Below, piece by piece: positions 52,663 to 62,771 of a stretch of DNA of 64,000 bases. The translations under genes were made by a program, and so were the position numbers. Under the pieces are notes generated by a model. It was not told where the DNA came from. It was given only the letters and a program-made list of their open reading frames with translations, and did not search any database. The stretch lies in contig NZ_JAFNJU010000001.1 in the NCBI RefSeq assembly GCF_017368455.1, positions 434,001 to 498,000 on the forward strand, given 5' to 3'. The DNA is from Proteiniclasticum aestuarii. GTDB taxonomy: Bacteria > Bacillota > Clostridia > Clostridiales > Clostridiaceae. Positions within the stretch are counted from its first letter, which is position 1. The number at the start of each line of letters is the position of its first letter.

Positions 52663-54264
52663 TCAGTAGAGGGAGATGTTACCGTCAGTTCGGGATTCCG
52701 TTCCCGCAACATAGACGCCATTTGGCATTTTCAGGATCATCTGCCCGCGACCGAAGTGCGAATTGTCCTCCGTCACGGTTATATCATGCCCTTTCTTCTT
52801 CAGTTCTTCGATCATTTCAGCATCAAAGGTGTCCTCCACCATGATCTTCTTTTCCCGCACCCACTGCCATCTGGGACAATCCAGTGCTGCCTGAGGATTG
52901 AGATTGAAATCCAGAAGACTGCTCATGACCTGAAGATGACCCTGGGGCTGCATGTATCCGCCCATGACACCGAACACTCCAATGCACTTCCTGTCTTTAA
53001 GAAGCATCCCTGGAATGATGGTATGATAGGTTCTTTTCTTCGGCGCCAGAACATTTCTGTGATTTTCATCCAGCTTGAAGTCCGCTCCGCGGTTCTGAAG
53101 GGAGATACCCGTGCCCTTCACGACGATGCCGCTTCCAAATCCCATATAATTGGACTGGATCATGGACACCATGTTGCCTTCCTTATCTGCCGTGGCAAGA
53201 TACACTGTTCCGCTCTGGAAAGGATCTTCATGGGTGAAGATCTGCGCTTCTTCTGTGATCATTTCGGCTCTTCTTCTCGCAAAATCTTCTGTAAGAAAAT
53301 CAGAGGGGCCAAATTCCATGTCCTTTGGGTCCGTGATGTGATGCATTCCATCGGCAAAGGCCATCTTCATGGACTCCATGGCACGATGATAATACTCTGC
53401 GTCACGATTTTCCACCGGGAATCGGGAGAGTGTATTCAGCGCCATGAGCGCCACCATGCCCTGACCGCTGGGGGGAAGCTCCGCCACTTCGTAGCCCCGA
53501 TAGTTGACTGTCAGTGGGGTCACCCATTCTGGAGAGAAAGAAGCCAGATCACTCTTTCTTAAATACCCGCCATGGGCTCTGGCATCTTCTTCCATCTTAT
53601 CCGCCAGCTCTCCCGTATAGAATGCTTCACCCTCAGTCTCCCCAATCAGTCTCAGGGTCCTTGCATGGTCGGGAAGACGCATGATTTCAAAAGCTTCCGG
53701 CGCTTCACCGTTTACAGTGAAGGTTCTGAACCACTCCTCATGGGCATCTCCTTTGAAGATTTCCTTGTATTTATGGAAGGCTCTCTTCCACATATGAGCC
53801 ACGTTCGCTGCCACGGCGAAACCGTTCTCGGCATGGCTTATGGCAGGCATCAGGCAGTCCAGAAGAGATAGATTTCCGAATCTTCTACTCAGCTCTGCCC
53901 AGCCCTTGGGGGCGCCTGGAACCGTCACCGGCGTCCATCCATGGACCGGCATGGATTCATGGTTTTTCTTCACCTTCTCCAGCGTGATTCCTTCTGGAGA
54001 AGGACCGTTGCTGTTTAAGCCATAGAGCTTCTCCTTCATCCAGACCAATGTGAAATTATCAGACCCGATGCCATTGGCTGTGGGTTCCACCACTGTGAGA
54101 CAGGCAGCTGTCGCGATGGCCGCATCCACAGCATTCCCTCCTTTTTTGAGGATTTCAAGTCCTGCCTCCGAAGCCAGGGCATTGGATGTGGCTACAACCC
54201 CATTTCTGCCGCTGAGGGGAATTCTTCTGCTGTGATAGGGCATATAGAGTGGATCAAATTTCAT
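52663..54264 (-). CDS. ggt: gamma-glutamyltransferase family protein
   Basis: 533-residue N-terminal-nucleophile hydrolase family member. Motifs: GGNAVDAAIATAACLTVVEP near 42-60, an autoprocessing Thr candidate in SGTVYLATADKEGN near 350, SGIVVKGTGISLQNRGADF near 375-395, and VMGGYMQPQGHLQV near 435. It lacks a secretion signal, so it probably acts in the cytoplasm, on glutathione-type or gamma-glutamyl compounds or as an acylase. Start after GGGAGG; single gene with terminators on both sides. Confidence 0.85.
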   Translation of the reverse strand: MKFDPLYMPYHSRRIPLSGRNGVVATSNALASEAGLEILKKGGNAVDAAIATAACLTVVEPTANGIGSDNFTLVWMKEKLYGLNSNGPSPEGITLEKVKKNHESMPVHGWTPVTVPGAPKGWAELSRRFGNLSLLDCLMPAISHAENGFAVAANVAHMWKRAFHKYKEIFKGDAHEEWFRTFTVNGEAPEAFEIMRLPDHARTLRLIGETEGEAFYTGELADKMEEDARAHGGYLRKSDLASFSPEWVTPLTVNYRGYEVAELPPSGQGMVALMALNTLSRFPVENRDAEYYHRAMESMKMAFADGMHHITDPKDMEFGPSDFLTEDFARRRAEMITEEAQIFTHEDPFQSGTVYLATADKEGNMVSMIQSNYMGFGSGIVVKGTGISLQNRGADFKLDENHRNVLAPKKRTYHTIIPGMLLKDRKCIGVFGVMGGYMQPQGHLQVMSSLLDFNLNPQAALDCPRWQWVREKKIMVEDTFDAEMIEELKKKGHDITVTEDNSHFGRGQMILKMPNGVYVAGTESRTDGNISLY

Positions 54265-54325
54265 GATAATACCTCCCAGTCATTTCATTATCTGCATGTT
54301 CATATATAGTATAGTGGAAAAAAGG

Positions 54326-54367
54326 AAAGGATTGGCATTGTTCTCCATGGAACTGTGCCAATCCTTT
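54326..54367 (-). terminator. terminator of argS
   Basis: AAAGGATTGGCA/TGCCAATCCTTT 12-bp stem followed on the minus strand by TCCTTTTTTCC; 16 bp after the argS stop. Confidence 0.85.
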
Positions 54368-54383
54368 TTTATCTGTTTCTGTT

Positions 54384-56069
54384 TTACATTTCTTCTACGG
54401 TTTCGATCCCCAGAAGTTCCAGCGCATTTCTGATGACGATGGTGGTCGCCTCCACAAGCTGCAGTCTCGCCTTTTTCAGCTCTGCCTCTGCAGAGTTGAT
54501 CTGGCAGTTGTTGTAGAACTTGTTGAAGTCTTTTGCCACCTGAAGAACGTATCGTGTGATCACGGAAGGCTCATACTTCTCCATGGCCACTTTCACCGCA
54601 TTCCCGAATCCTTCCAGCGTCTTGGAAAGTTCAAACTCTTCCTGGGTGGATAGAAGTGTCAGGTCCGCCTGCTCCGGCTTCTCGTTCTTTCTCAGTATGC
54701 TCTTTGCTCTGGCATAGGTATACTGAACATAAGGTCCGGTTTCACCGTCAAAGGAAAGAATTTCATCCCAGTTGAAGATGATGTCCTTTTCTCTGGAGTT
54801 CTTGAGATAGGTGAAGATGATGGCGCCGATTCCGACTTTTCTTGCCACATTCTCCTTGTCCGCCAGGTTCGGATTCTTGTCATGAATGATCTTTTCCGCT
54901 GTGACCACCGCTTCCTTCAGAAGATCATCCAGTAGGACCACATCTCCCTTTCTGGAAGACATCATCTTCCCAGGGAACTTCACAAGGCCAAAGCCCACAT
55001 GGACACAGTCATCCGCCCACTCAAATCCTGCCAGACTAAGGGTCTTGAACACCTGCTTGAAGTGCAGCGCCTGGGGAGTTCCCACGACATAGATGTTCTT
55101 ATGGAAGTCATAGGTTCTTTTTCTGTAGATGGCTGCAGCCAAGTCTCTTGTGGCATAGATGGTTGCCCCATCCGCCTTCTTGATGATGGTCGGAGGCATG
55201 TTGTAGTCATCCAGCATCACGACCTTGGCGCCGTTGCTTTCCGTGAGGATGCCCTTTTCTTCCAGGATATCCACAACCTCATCCATCTTATCCCCATAGA
55301 AGCTCTCTCCTGCATAGGAATCAAATTCCACACCCAGCTCCCTGTACACTCTCTCGAAGACCATAAGGGAAAGCTCTCTGAACTCCTTCCAGAGATTATA
55401 CTCGTACTCCTTGCCGTCTTCCAGATTCTTGAAGTGCTGTCTGGCTTCATCATCAAGGCTCGGATCTTTCTCCGCTTCTTCGTGGAATTTCACATAAATT
55501 CTGTTGAGCTCCTCAATGGGACTCTTCTGAAGCTTTTCCTTGTCCACCCATCTTTCATAACCGGAAATCAGCTTTCCGAACTGGGTTCCCCAGTCACCCA
55601 GATGATTGATTCTTTCCGTATGGAATCCCTGGAATTTGAATATTCTGCTGAGAGAATTACCGATGACTGTGGTGAACAGATGCCCTACATGGAAAGGCTT
55701 CGCGATATTGGGCGAAGAATACTCGACGATAACTGTTTTACCTTCTCCGGATTCTGAGCTGCCATAGTCCGCCTGTTCTTCCAGAACCTTCTTCACAACC
55801 CCTTCAAGATAGATGCTCTTGTTTAGAAAGAAATTCACATAAGGTCCCATGACCTCCACTCTTTCTATTTCCGGTATATCCAGCTTTTCTTTCAGATCTA
55901 CCGCGATCATATTCGGTGCTTTTCTAAGCGTCTTGGCAAGCTGAAAACAGGGAAATGCGAAGTCTCCCATTTCCTGCTTCGGTGGGATTTCTATGGATCT
56001 TAATACGTCTTCCGCCTCAATTTCCAGTGCACTGCTTATGCTGTCCGCTATCAGTTTCTTATAGTCCAA
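54384..56069 (-). CDS. argS: arginyl-tRNA synthetase
   Basis: 561-residue class I synthetase. Add-1 tRNA D-loop domain (about 1-100), HIGH motif as [11 protein letters not shown] near 125, the KMSKS-equivalent [10 protein letters not shown] near 368, and the C-terminal DALR anticodon-binding domain (about 440-561). Charges tRNA-Arg. The start is TTG at 56069 behind AAGGAGGTAAACA. No T-box leader was recognised upstream; divergent from the Ppx/GppA-like gene. Confidence 0.97.
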   Translation of the reverse strand: MDYKKLIADSISSALEIEAEDVLRSIEIPPKQEMGDFAFPCFQLAKTLRKAPNMIAVDLKEKLDIPEIERVEVMGPYVNFFLNKSIYLEGVVKKVLEEQADYGSSESGEGKTVIVEYSSPNIAKPFHVGHLFTTVIGNSLSRIFKFQGFHTERINHLGDWGTQFGKLISGYERWVDKEKLQKSPIEELNRIYVKFHEEAEKDPSLDDEARQHFKNLEDGKEYEYNLWKEFRELSLMVFERVYRELGVEFDSYAGESFYGDKMDEVVDILEEKGILTESNGAKVVMLDDYNMPPTIIKKADGATIYATRDLAAAIYRKRTYDFHKNIYVVGTPQALHFKQVFKTLSLAGFEWADDCVHVGFGLVKFPGKMMSSRKGDVVLLDDLLKEAVVTAEKIIHDKNPNLADKENVARKVGIGAIIFTYLKNSREKDIIFNWDEILSFDGETGPYVQYTYARAKSILRKNEKPEQADLTLLSTQEEFELSKTLEGFGNAVKVAMEKYEPSVITRYVLQVAKDFNKFYNNCQINSAEAELKKARLQLVEATTIVIRNALELLGIETVEEM

Positions 56070-56253
56070 TGTTTACCTCCTTGTAGTGATTCTCAGATGT
56101 ATCACCTATTCAATGAATCCATTTATATCTTATCTATTTTACTACAGAGATCCTCTCCCGTCCATAGCCCCGCAACATCTGCACAAAGAAACTTGTACTC
56201 CTCTTTCCTCTCTTGTAGTATAATATTGATATTTCACAGAGGAGGGGTAAGAA

Positions 56254-57774
56254 GTGGAAAAACTGGCATTGATCTATATAGGTGGTAATACAACCCGATA
56301 TGCTCTCTGGAAAATTGAAGATGATAAAAGCTACAGACTTCTGGAATCTTTCAAGGAAAACCTGAAGTTAGGAAAAAACACGAAAGAGGAGTTCGCGATT
56401 GAAGAGGAGAAAGTGAATGCTCTTCTGAAAATAATGAGTTTTTTCAAAGACTTTTCTGATGCCATGGAGGCCGAAAACCCTCATGTGATCCTGTCCGAAT
56501 TTTTCGAGCATATTACGAATAAGGATGAAATCAGAAAAAGACTGGAGTCAGAACTGAATCTGAACGTCATAGAACTGACCAACAGACAGGAAATCCATCT
56601 GGATTATCTTGCCGTGAAAAACTCCATGAATCTCAACAATTCTCTGCTTGTAGATATAAGCGGAGCCTCCACCCAGCTGGGATGGATGAAAGATGGCACA
56701 TTGATTGAAAGTTATCGTCTTCCAATCGGAACCCTGTCACTGACAGAAAAGTTCCACCTGGAGGACCATGTAACGAAGGAAGACCATACAGGACTCGACA
56801 AGCACGTCATGGAGGAACTGAATAAAGTGGACTGGCTGACCGGAGAGAATTTTCATGAAATGATTCTTCTTGGTGGGTCCTCGAGAGCCATCAGTAAAAT
56901 AGACCGTAAGAAGAAGCGCTACCCTATCAACATCATTCATGAGTACACCATGCAGGACCTGGATCTGATATCCATGTACAGAAATATGATCACAAAGAAT
57001 CTGAAGCAGCGATACACCATTCAGGGAATTGACAGAGAAAGAGCGGATATTCTGCCTGCAGCGCTTTCAATCCTGAATGCGCTGATCAGAAAGACACGGA
57101 TCATAAGCATCCGTGTCAGCGGTACCGGAATCAGAGAGGGTTTTCTTTTTGATTATATTGACAGGAATTATGGAACCCTTCCGGATATGATTGACCGTTC
57201 CATCCTGAACATTCTCCGAATACACAATGTGGATGTGGAAAAGGCGAAGTCCCTCTACATCCTGACCAAAGCCATCTACGACGGTTTTTCCGGCGTTCAC
57301 AAGCAGTGGAAAAACGCAGAGAACATCATCAAAGTCAGCTCCATGCTGAGAGATGTGGGACTGTCCGTGAGATACTATAATCATCACAAACACAATTTCT
57401 ACATCATTTCCAATTCGGAAATCAACGGCATGGACCATCGGGAGATCATACAATCCGCCATGGCAGCCACCTTTACAGACGGGATTCATCGAGATGCACC
57501 CCTTCTTCAGTTTGGTCAGATCATCAATCGCCTGGACATCGATATGATTTCCGATATCGGAATCTGCATCAGTATTGCGGAAAAGCTCTTAAGTTCCAGC
57601 AAAAAGGACATTCATGTGAAGAAGGTTTCCGTTCTGGAGGAGAAAATCCTGCTTGAAGTACATTCAGCGCATACGCTGGAATTTGAAATCCATGAAATCA
57701 TGAAACTGAACAAGACCATTATAGATATGTATGGGAAAAGACTGGAAGTACTCCATACGAAGGAGCCTAGATGA
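56254..57774 (+). CDS. Ppx/GppA phosphatase-family protein (divergent active site)
   Basis: 506 residues with the ASKHA fold of exopolyphosphatase/pppGpp phosphatase and a C-terminal HD-like helical domain. Phosphate-1 motif is IYIGGN (7-12), with Tyr8 where DxGSN normally has Asp; a Glu at 113 corresponds to the catalytic Glu; phosphate-2 is LLVDISGAST (131-140). The C-terminal HD motif is LRDVG instead of LHDIG (near 365), followed by HHKHNFYIISNS. It may degrade polyphosphate or (p)ppGpp poorly, or be a regulator. GTG start follows GAGGAGGGG. Confidence 0.8.
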   Translation: MEKLALIYIGGNTTRYALWKIEDDKSYRLLESFKENLKLGKNTKEEFAIEEEKVNALLKIMSFFKDFSDAMEAENPHVILSEFFEHITNKDEIRKRLESELNLNVIELTNRQEIHLDYLAVKNSMNLNNSLLVDISGASTQLGWMKDGTLIESYRLPIGTLSLTEKFHLEDHVTKEDHTGLDKHVMEELNKVDWLTGENFHEMILLGGSSRAISKIDRKKKRYPINIIHEYTMQDLDLISMYRNMITKNLKQRYTIQGIDRERADILPAALSILNALIRKTRIISIRVSGTGIREGFLFDYIDRNYGTLPDMIDRSILNILRIHNVDVEKAKSLYILTKAIYDGFSGVHKQWKNAENIIKVSSMLRDVGLSVRYYNHHKHNFYIISNSEINGMDHREIIQSAMAATFTDGIHRDAPLLQFGQIINRLDIDMISDIGICISIAEKLLSSSKKDIHVKKVSVLEEKILLEVHSAHTLEFEIHEIMKLNKTIIDMYGKRLEVLHTKEPR

Positions 57775-57815
57775 ACCGGCCCCTATGATGAAATACAGGA
57801 TACAAGGAGAAAAGT

Positions 57816-58691
57816 ATGAATTTTAAACCACTGGATATGGACAGCAAAAAGATTTTCGATCAGTTCCTGACCCCCTATCCTTTTCTTTCTTCCACCTATA
57901 ATTTCACGAATCTCTTTATCTGGCGTAACGCCCATAAAATCCACTATGCGCACACGGATCAGGCGCTGTTTGTGAAAAAAGAAAAGGAGAAGACCTTCTT
58001 CCTCCCTCCGATCTGCAAAAACAAGGAACAGAGGAAAGCCGCTTACGATTCCCTTCTCTCCTACATGGAAGAGAACAGTCTGGAGAAGGTCATGAGAGAT
58101 GTATCAGCGCAGCAGCTGGAGGAAATCAGACAGCTTGGCTACGAGATCACCGTCGAATCAGACCGGGATTCCGCCGAGTACATCTACTCTGTGGAAAGCA
58201 TGAGCACCTTCAGCGGAAAGGATCTGCATAGCAAGAGAAATCATTTTAATAATTTTATAAGATACAACCAATATACTATCAGGTATATAGAAGAATCCAA
58301 AGAGGACTGTCTTGCCCTTGCTTTGAAGTGGTATGAAGACAGCAGCCAGTCTGAGGCTTTAAGGCATGAGCTGACAGGAATCAGAACTCTTCTGGAGCAT
58401 CAGGAATTCTTCGGCATAGTCGGTATTTCTGTTTTTGTGGATGAAATCTGTCAGGGGTTTTCCCTGCTGGAAGTTCTGAACGATGAAGTCATCCTGAATC
58501 ACATTGAAAAAGCGGACAGACGCATCAGCGGACTTTATGCTTTCCTTGCAAGAACTTCCATGGAGTATTTCGGCAAAGGAATCCGGTACACAAACAGGGA
58601 ACAGGATATGGGCATCCCGGGACTCCGTAAGTCAAAGGAATCCTATATGCCGGAATTTCTGGAAAAAAAATACATTGTGACCTTTCACTGA
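57816..58691 (+). CDS. DUF2156 (phosphatidylglycerol lysyltransferase C-terminal-like) protein
   Basis: 291 residues with the two-GNAT-like fold of DUF2156 proteins. Motifs: FTNLFIWRNAHKIHY near 30, SGKDLHSKRNHFNNFIRYNQ near 133, and TNREQDMGIPGLRKSKESYMPEF near 262. Related to the cytosolic part of MprF but without its membrane part; may transfer an aminoacyl group or act on another substrate. Follows the Ppx/GppA relative by 41 bp with AAGGAG; probably one transcript through tpx. Confidence 0.82.
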   Translation: MNFKPLDMDSKKIFDQFLTPYPFLSSTYNFTNLFIWRNAHKIHYAHTDQALFVKKEKEKTFFLPPICKNKEQRKAAYDSLLSYMEENSLEKVMRDVSAQQLEEIRQLGYEITVESDRDSAEYIYSVESMSTFSGKDLHSKRNHFNNFIRYNQYTIRYIEESKEDCLALALKWYEDSSQSEALRHELTGIRTLLEHQEFFGIVGISVFVDEICQGFSLLEVLNDEVILNHIEKADRRISGLYAFLARTSMEYFGKGIRYTNREQDMGIPGLRKSKESYMPEFLEKKYIVTFH

Positions 58692-58716
58692 TACCTAGCA
58701 AAGGAGTGTTGTGCGA

Positions 58717-59217
58717 ATGAAAATAACCTTCGGCGGAAATGAAGTGCATCTTTACGGAACGCAGCTGAAAATCGGAGACGTCTTGCCCGAGTTCACACTA
58801 ACGGACACGGGATTGAACGATGTGGAGTCTGCAGAGCTCTCTTCACCGAAAGTCCTTCTGGTTTTCCCGTCAGTTGACACTTCAGCCTGTTCACTGGAAC
58901 TTCTGACTTTTAACGACAAGCTGGAGTCTTTCCCGGATATCCGTGTTTATGGCATCTCCATGGATCTTCCCTTCACCCAGAAGAGATGGGTGAGAGACAA
59001 TGCGGGTGATTATGTGACCATGCTATCTGACCACAAGTTCAGAAACTTCGGAGAAGTGACCGGAACCTATGTGGAGGAACTTGCCATTCTCGCTAGAGCA
59101 GCTTTTGTCGTCGACAAGGACAATAGAATCACCTATGCAGAGTATCTGCCTGAAATAGGCGATGAGCCGGATTACGAGAAGATCATGGAAGAAGCGAAAA
59201 AGGTCTTCTCACTATAG
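58717..59217 (+). CDS. tpx: thiol peroxidase (atypical Tpx, single Cys)
   Basis: 166 residues, thioredoxin-fold peroxidase reducing hydrogen and lipid peroxides. Start KITFGGNEVHLYGTQLKIGD is typical. Peroxidatic Cys58 in PSVDTSACSLE and conserved Arg in ILARAAFVVDK are present. The usual resolving Cys after LPFTQKRW is Val92, so it would need another thiol for recycling. ATG at 58717 follows AAAGGAG by 10; the in-frame GTG 58711 is an alternative. 25 bp after the DUF2156 gene. Confidence 0.87.
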   Translation: MKITFGGNEVHLYGTQLKIGDVLPEFTLTDTGLNDVESAELSSPKVLLVFPSVDTSACSLELLTFNDKLESFPDIRVYGISMDLPFTQKRWVRDNAGDYVTMLSDHKFRNFGEVTGTYVEELAILARAAFVVDKDNRITYAEYLPEIGDEPDYEKIMEEAKKVFSL

Positions 59218-59232
59218 CCTCACAAATAAAGC

Positions 59233-59264
59233 ATAAAAGCGGTGTTTCAACACACCGCTTTTAT
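59233..59264 (+). terminator. terminator after tpx
   Basis: ATAAAAGCGGTGT/ACACCGCTTTTAT 13-bp perfect stem, 6-nt loop, followed by a T-rich tract; also suits the convergent gene ending at 59291. Confidence 0.88.
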
Positions 59265-59290
59265 ATTGTCCTGATTCATGGATCCAGTTT

Positions 59291-59680
59291 TCACTGATAC
59301 AGATAGTTTTCCTTATAATAGTTCATTTTGCCCGGCAGCTCCTCCACCATTTCATCCAGATAGCGGTTTAGTACATAGTAGGCTGCCGCATTGGATGCGG
59401 TATAGTCAAATCCCGATTTACCGAAATAGAGTCCGTCTCCATCGAATCGGATGAATATTTCACTGATTTCCATAATGTCTTTTCTGGTATCCTCTGTATA
59501 CTCCGTGAAGATGTGGATGTTGTCTTCAAAAAACCTCAATATATTCATCCGTTCGTTCTGAGTGAAACTGAACTGCAGCTCAATCTCCCCCTTAGGCACA
59601 TCCAGATGACGAATTTCAGAATCTTTATAGTAGGTTTGAACAAATTTCAGCAGATCCTTCCTGATTTCCAAGAGTTCCAT
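59291..59680 (-). CDS. small protein of unknown function coupled to trmB
   Basis: 129 residues, soluble, mixed alpha/beta with an acidic bias; no recognised family. Start ATG overlaps the trmB stop by 1 nt (TGATG), which supports expression from the trmB message. A Tyr-rich C terminus (NYYKENYLYQ-like) and an aromatic core segment (DGLYFGKSGFDYTASN) stand out. Role unknown. Confidence 0.65.
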   Translation of the reverse strand: MELLEIRKDLLKFVQTYYKDSEIRHLDVPKGEIELQFSFTQNERMNILRFFEDNIHIFTEYTEDTRKDIMEISEIFIRFDGDGLYFGKSGFDYTASNAAAYYVLNRYLDEMVEELPGKMNYYKENYLYQ

Positions 59681-60333
59681 CAGAACTCACCCTTCTCTTC
59701 CTGAAGCCTGAAGATACCAAACTTGATCTTCATCCCGAAGGCACTGAATTTTTCTTCATATTCCGTCTTGATATTCTCCGTGAACCCACTTTCTCCCAAA
59801 TCCCATGTTCTGTAGATCTCATCAAAATTCTCTTCTTTAAAATACTCCAGAGATGCTTCGAACAGATCATCATCATCCGTCTTAAACCACACTTCCGTCC
59901 CCGGCTTTATGAATCCTTTGTACTTTGAAAGAAACCTTGGATGAGTCAGTCTTCTCTTGTTATGGGAAGCCTTCGGCCAGGGATTGCAGAAATTGATGTA
60001 GATTTTGGAAATCTCCTTTTCATCAAAAATCTCATCCACCCGTTCGATGAACATAGGAATCAATCTTACGTTGGTCAGTCCCAGCTCATTGATTTTCCTC
60101 AGGACAAAAACAAGCACTTCATCCTTCAGGTCGATTGCGATGTAGTTGATATCCGGATTCTGCGCCGCCAGTGTGCTGATGAACTGTCCTTTTCCGCACC
60201 CCAGCTCCAGATGAATGGGATGATCGTTTCCGAAATGCGCACTCCACTTTCCCTTCATATCCCAGGGCTCTATGATCGCTTTGTCATCCTTTTCCATTTC
60301 CGGTCTAGCCCACCACTTTTTTCTTAATCTCAT
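59680..60333 (-). CDS. trmB: tRNA (guanine(46)-N7)-methyltransferase
   Basis: 217 residues. SAM-binding motif [12 protein letters not shown] near 41-52, IDLKDEVL near 68, the catalytic [22 protein letters not shown] near 117-138 and [21 protein letters not shown] near 185. Makes m7G46 in tRNA. Followed by a coupled small gene. Confidence 0.95.
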   Translation of the reverse strand: MRLRKKWWARPEMEKDDKAIIEPWDMKGKWSAHFGNDHPIHLELGCGKGQFISTLAAQNPDINYIAIDLKDEVLVFVLRKINELGLTNVRLIPMFIERVDEIFDEKEISKIYINFCNPWPKASHNKRRLTHPRFLSKYKGFIKPGTEVWFKTDDDDLFEASLEYFKEENFDEIYRTWDLGESGFTENIKTEYEEKFSAFGMKIKFGIFRLQEEKGEF

Positions 60334-60553
60334 TTCATCACCTATTCCAATTTAATCACTTAGAGAAGTATACAATATTTTTCCTGTTTTTTCATCCTCT
60401 TCTGTTCTTTTCCTCATGAAATCGAAAAATCCCATGTGGATACGGAGCAATACATAAAAAAACAGGAACTTATCCTGAAATTTGATTTAAGTCATACTTT
60501 TATCTCAGCATTCATTGTACGCTATATAAGAAAATAATAATTGGAGGATTTTT

Positions 60554-61171
60554 ATGAAAGAAAAACTGGCCCCCATACATTTTGTACAGCACAACCGCAT
60601 CAAAATCCAGGAGAACCTGGAAACATTTCTCATCGACCTGTTCGGTCTTCAGGATGTGGATGCGCATTTGATAGACATTCATGGCCCTAGAACAAGCGAG
60701 GAAGCTCTGGAAATCCAGATCGACCATGATGATATCCACGGATGGCTGGAATCTCATCTGGTGGCCAATGAGAAGAGACTCAGCATGCTCTCCAGAGAGA
60801 TCCTGAAAAGCCACGATGAGCCCGCTCTGCTTCTCGCCCATGCAGAATATGGAAAAAGGCTGGCGGAGTCTTTGAAAGAGAAGATTCAGTTCTCAAACGG
60901 AGAGCAGCTATATGGATACCTCAACACCGTCATGCTGGATGGCATGCCCTGTGACAAGATCAATGAAATGGTAGAAGCCGGAGAACGTCATCTGGTCTGG
61001 AAAAGCAGAAGGGATCTGCACAGCAGATACTATGAAGAACAGAATCTTCCAGAAGGTCTCTATCCAAATCTCAGGAGATCTTTTCTCGCAAGCTTTCTGA
61101 CCAGCTTGGATGTATCCTTCTTTGACATGGATTGCACCGAAAACGGCATTCTTTACAGCGCACATTTCTAG
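60554..61171 (+). CDS. orphan soluble protein
   Basis: 205 residues, mainly helical by appearance, with no transmembrane segment, signal or known motif. Basic and acidic residues alternate; a single-gene transcript with GGAGG before the start and a strong terminator after it. Not assigned to any family I know; function unknown. Confidence 0.65.
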   Translation: MKEKLAPIHFVQHNRIKIQENLETFLIDLFGLQDVDAHLIDIHGPRTSEEALEIQIDHDDIHGWLESHLVANEKRLSMLSREILKSHDEPALLLAHAEYGKRLAESLKEKIQFSNGEQLYGYLNTVMLDGMPCDKINEMVEAGERHLVWKSRRDLHSRYYEEQNLPEGLYPNLRRSFLASFLTSLDVSFFDMDCTENGILYSAHF

Positions 61172-61183
61172 CAGCTCTCATAC

Positions 61184-61236
61184 AAGAGAAATAACCACTG
61201 CTCCCATTTGAATGGAAGACAGTGGCTATTTCTCTT
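61184..61236. terminator. bidirectional terminator between convergent genes
   Basis: AAGAGAAATA-CCACTG and its complement CAGTGG-TATTTCTCTT form a 16-bp stem with one bulge on each side and a 19-nt loop, between the ends at 61171 (+) and 61249 (-). Confidence 0.8.
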
Positions 61237-61248
61237 TCAATTCGATTG

Positions 61249-61572
61249 TTACAGGAAGTCTTTCCTCATGGGACTGAACACATCCACAAGAACGCCATCA
61301 AGAAGCGCAACGGTTCCATGGAGAACATCGGGAGGCATGAGAAGACTGTCTCCGGCTTTCACCACTTTCTTCTCATCACCGATGGTGAACTCGAAAGATC
61401 CACTGACCACATAGGTGGTCTGCAAATGCGGATGTGCATGCAATGCTCCCACTGCTCCCTTCTCAAATCTGATTTCACACATCATCATGTCTTCATTATG
61501 AGCCAGCACTTTACGATGGACCCCAGGGCCACAGTTCACACTCAGAATTTCCTGATTCAATACAAACATCAT
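61249..61572 (-). CDS. small cupin-domain protein
   Basis: 107 residues, a single cupin barrel: motif 1 HAHPHLQTTYVVSGSFEF near 44-61 with three His, Glu counterpart absent or shifted, and motif 2 PPDVLHGTVAL near 80-90 with one His. Likely metal-binding; function and ligand unknown. Start at 61572 or 61569 after GGAGG. It lies 108 bp after ldh and may share its transcript. Confidence 0.8.
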   Translation of the reverse strand: MMFVLNQEILSVNCGPGVHRKVLAHNEDMMMCEIRFEKGAVGALHAHPHLQTTYVVSGSFEFTIGDEKKVVKAGDSLLMPPDVLHGTVALLDGVLVDVFSPMRKDFL

Positions 61573-61680
61573 TTATCCTCCAGACTCTATTACACTGATT
61601 ACCTTTACTACACCATTATACCTCAGAAAGAATATTCATTACACTACGATCTGTGATATGGTCAGCGATCCTGGTGGAAA

Positions 61681-62631
61681 TCATAGAGAGGAGCCCTCAA
61701 TGATTTTTTTCATGGTTTCAGCAGAAGCGATGAAATCTTCCCTTTCCTTCTCTTTCAGAGGCACTTCAATCACTTTCTTTATCCCCTCTTTTCCCACAAT
61801 GCTTGGAATGCCGATATATAGGTCTTTCAGACCATACTCACCATCCAGTAGAGAAGAAACCGTAAGAATGGCTTTCTCGTCACCGGTGATGGCTTCACAG
61901 ATTCTTCGCACCGCCAGGGCTACAGCATAGTTGGTATATCCCTTGGTGTTGATCATCTCATAGGCAGCATTTTTCACGGACAGTGGAATGTATTCCATGA
62001 AGGACAGGTCCCCCTTTCCTTTTTCCGTAATGCTGACATATTCCTTCAGATTGACCCCTGCGATATTGGTCAAAGACCATGCGGCGATCTCAGAGTCACC
62101 ATGTTCACCGATGATATATCCATGGATGCTTCTGGCATCCACATCAAGGTACTCTGCCAGAAGGGTTCTGAATCTGCTTGTATCAAGCACAGTACCTGAT
62201 CCGATGACCCTCTCCCTTGGGAACCCTGATAATTTATAGGCCACATAGGCTAGAATATCCACAGGATTGGATACCACAAGCAGTATGGAATCCGGACTGT
62301 ATTTCACGATTTCCGGAATAATCTGCCTGTATATACCGATATTCTTGTTCACAAGATCCAGTCTGGTCTCACCAGGTTTCTGAGCAGCTCCGGCAGTGAT
62401 GATGACGATGTCGGATCCTTTCGTGTCCTCATAATCACCGGACATGACTTTCACCGGTTTCACGAATGCGGCTCCATGGGAGATATCCATGGCCTCACCA
62501 ATGGCTTTGTCTTTATTCACATCCACCAGCACCAGTTCTTCACAGAGTCCACCGAGCATGAGTGCATAGGTGGTGGTCGCTCCGACAAACCCGGCTCCGA
62601 TGATGGAGATCTTAACGTTTTTCAGTTTCAT
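61681..62631 (-). CDS. ldh: L-lactate dehydrogenase
   Basis: 316-residue NAD-dependent enzyme reducing pyruvate to L-lactate. Nucleotide motif [15 protein letters not shown] near 10-24, LVDVNKDKA with Asp for NAD preference, substrate loop [18 protein letters not shown] near 80-97 with the Gln/Arg pair that marks LDH rather than malate dehydrogenase, and catalytic His in [14 protein letters not shown] near 173. Start after AGGAGG; a TATAAT box lies at 62662-62667 (minus strand). Confidence 0.96.
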   Translation of the reverse strand: MKLKNVKISIIGAGFVGATTTYALMLGGLCEELVLVDVNKDKAIGEAMDISHGAAFVKPVKVMSGDYEDTKGSDIVIITAGAAQKPGETRLDLVNKNIGIYRQIIPEIVKYSPDSILLVVSNPVDILAYVAYKLSGFPRERVIGSGTVLDTSRFRTLLAEYLDVDARSIHGYIIGEHGDSEIAAWSLTNIAGVNLKEYVSITEKGKGDLSFMEYIPLSVKNAAYEMINTKGYTNYAVALAVRRICEAITGDEKAILTVSSLLDGEYGLKDLYIGIPSIVGKEGIKKVIEVPLKEKEREDFIASAETMKKIIEGSSL

Positions 62632-62771
62632 TCAATTTTCCTCCTTTTCAGAATTCATTTTATTATAACTGAACTTTATGAACTGGGATTGAAAAATCAG
62701 TCCTCTGAAATTCATAATTTGCTCCCTGGATATAGCCTCTCACCGGCTGTCGCTGCTTGACTCCATTAATT

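Noticed and set aside
52756-53562. 268-codon plus-strand frame opposite the gamma-glutamyltransferase
   Set aside because: His-rich product with no family features; the opposite strand is a clear conserved enzyme.
56070-56253. Possible T-box leader of argS
   Set aside because: No AGGGTGGNACCGCG-type T-box or antiterminator is present in the short divergent region.
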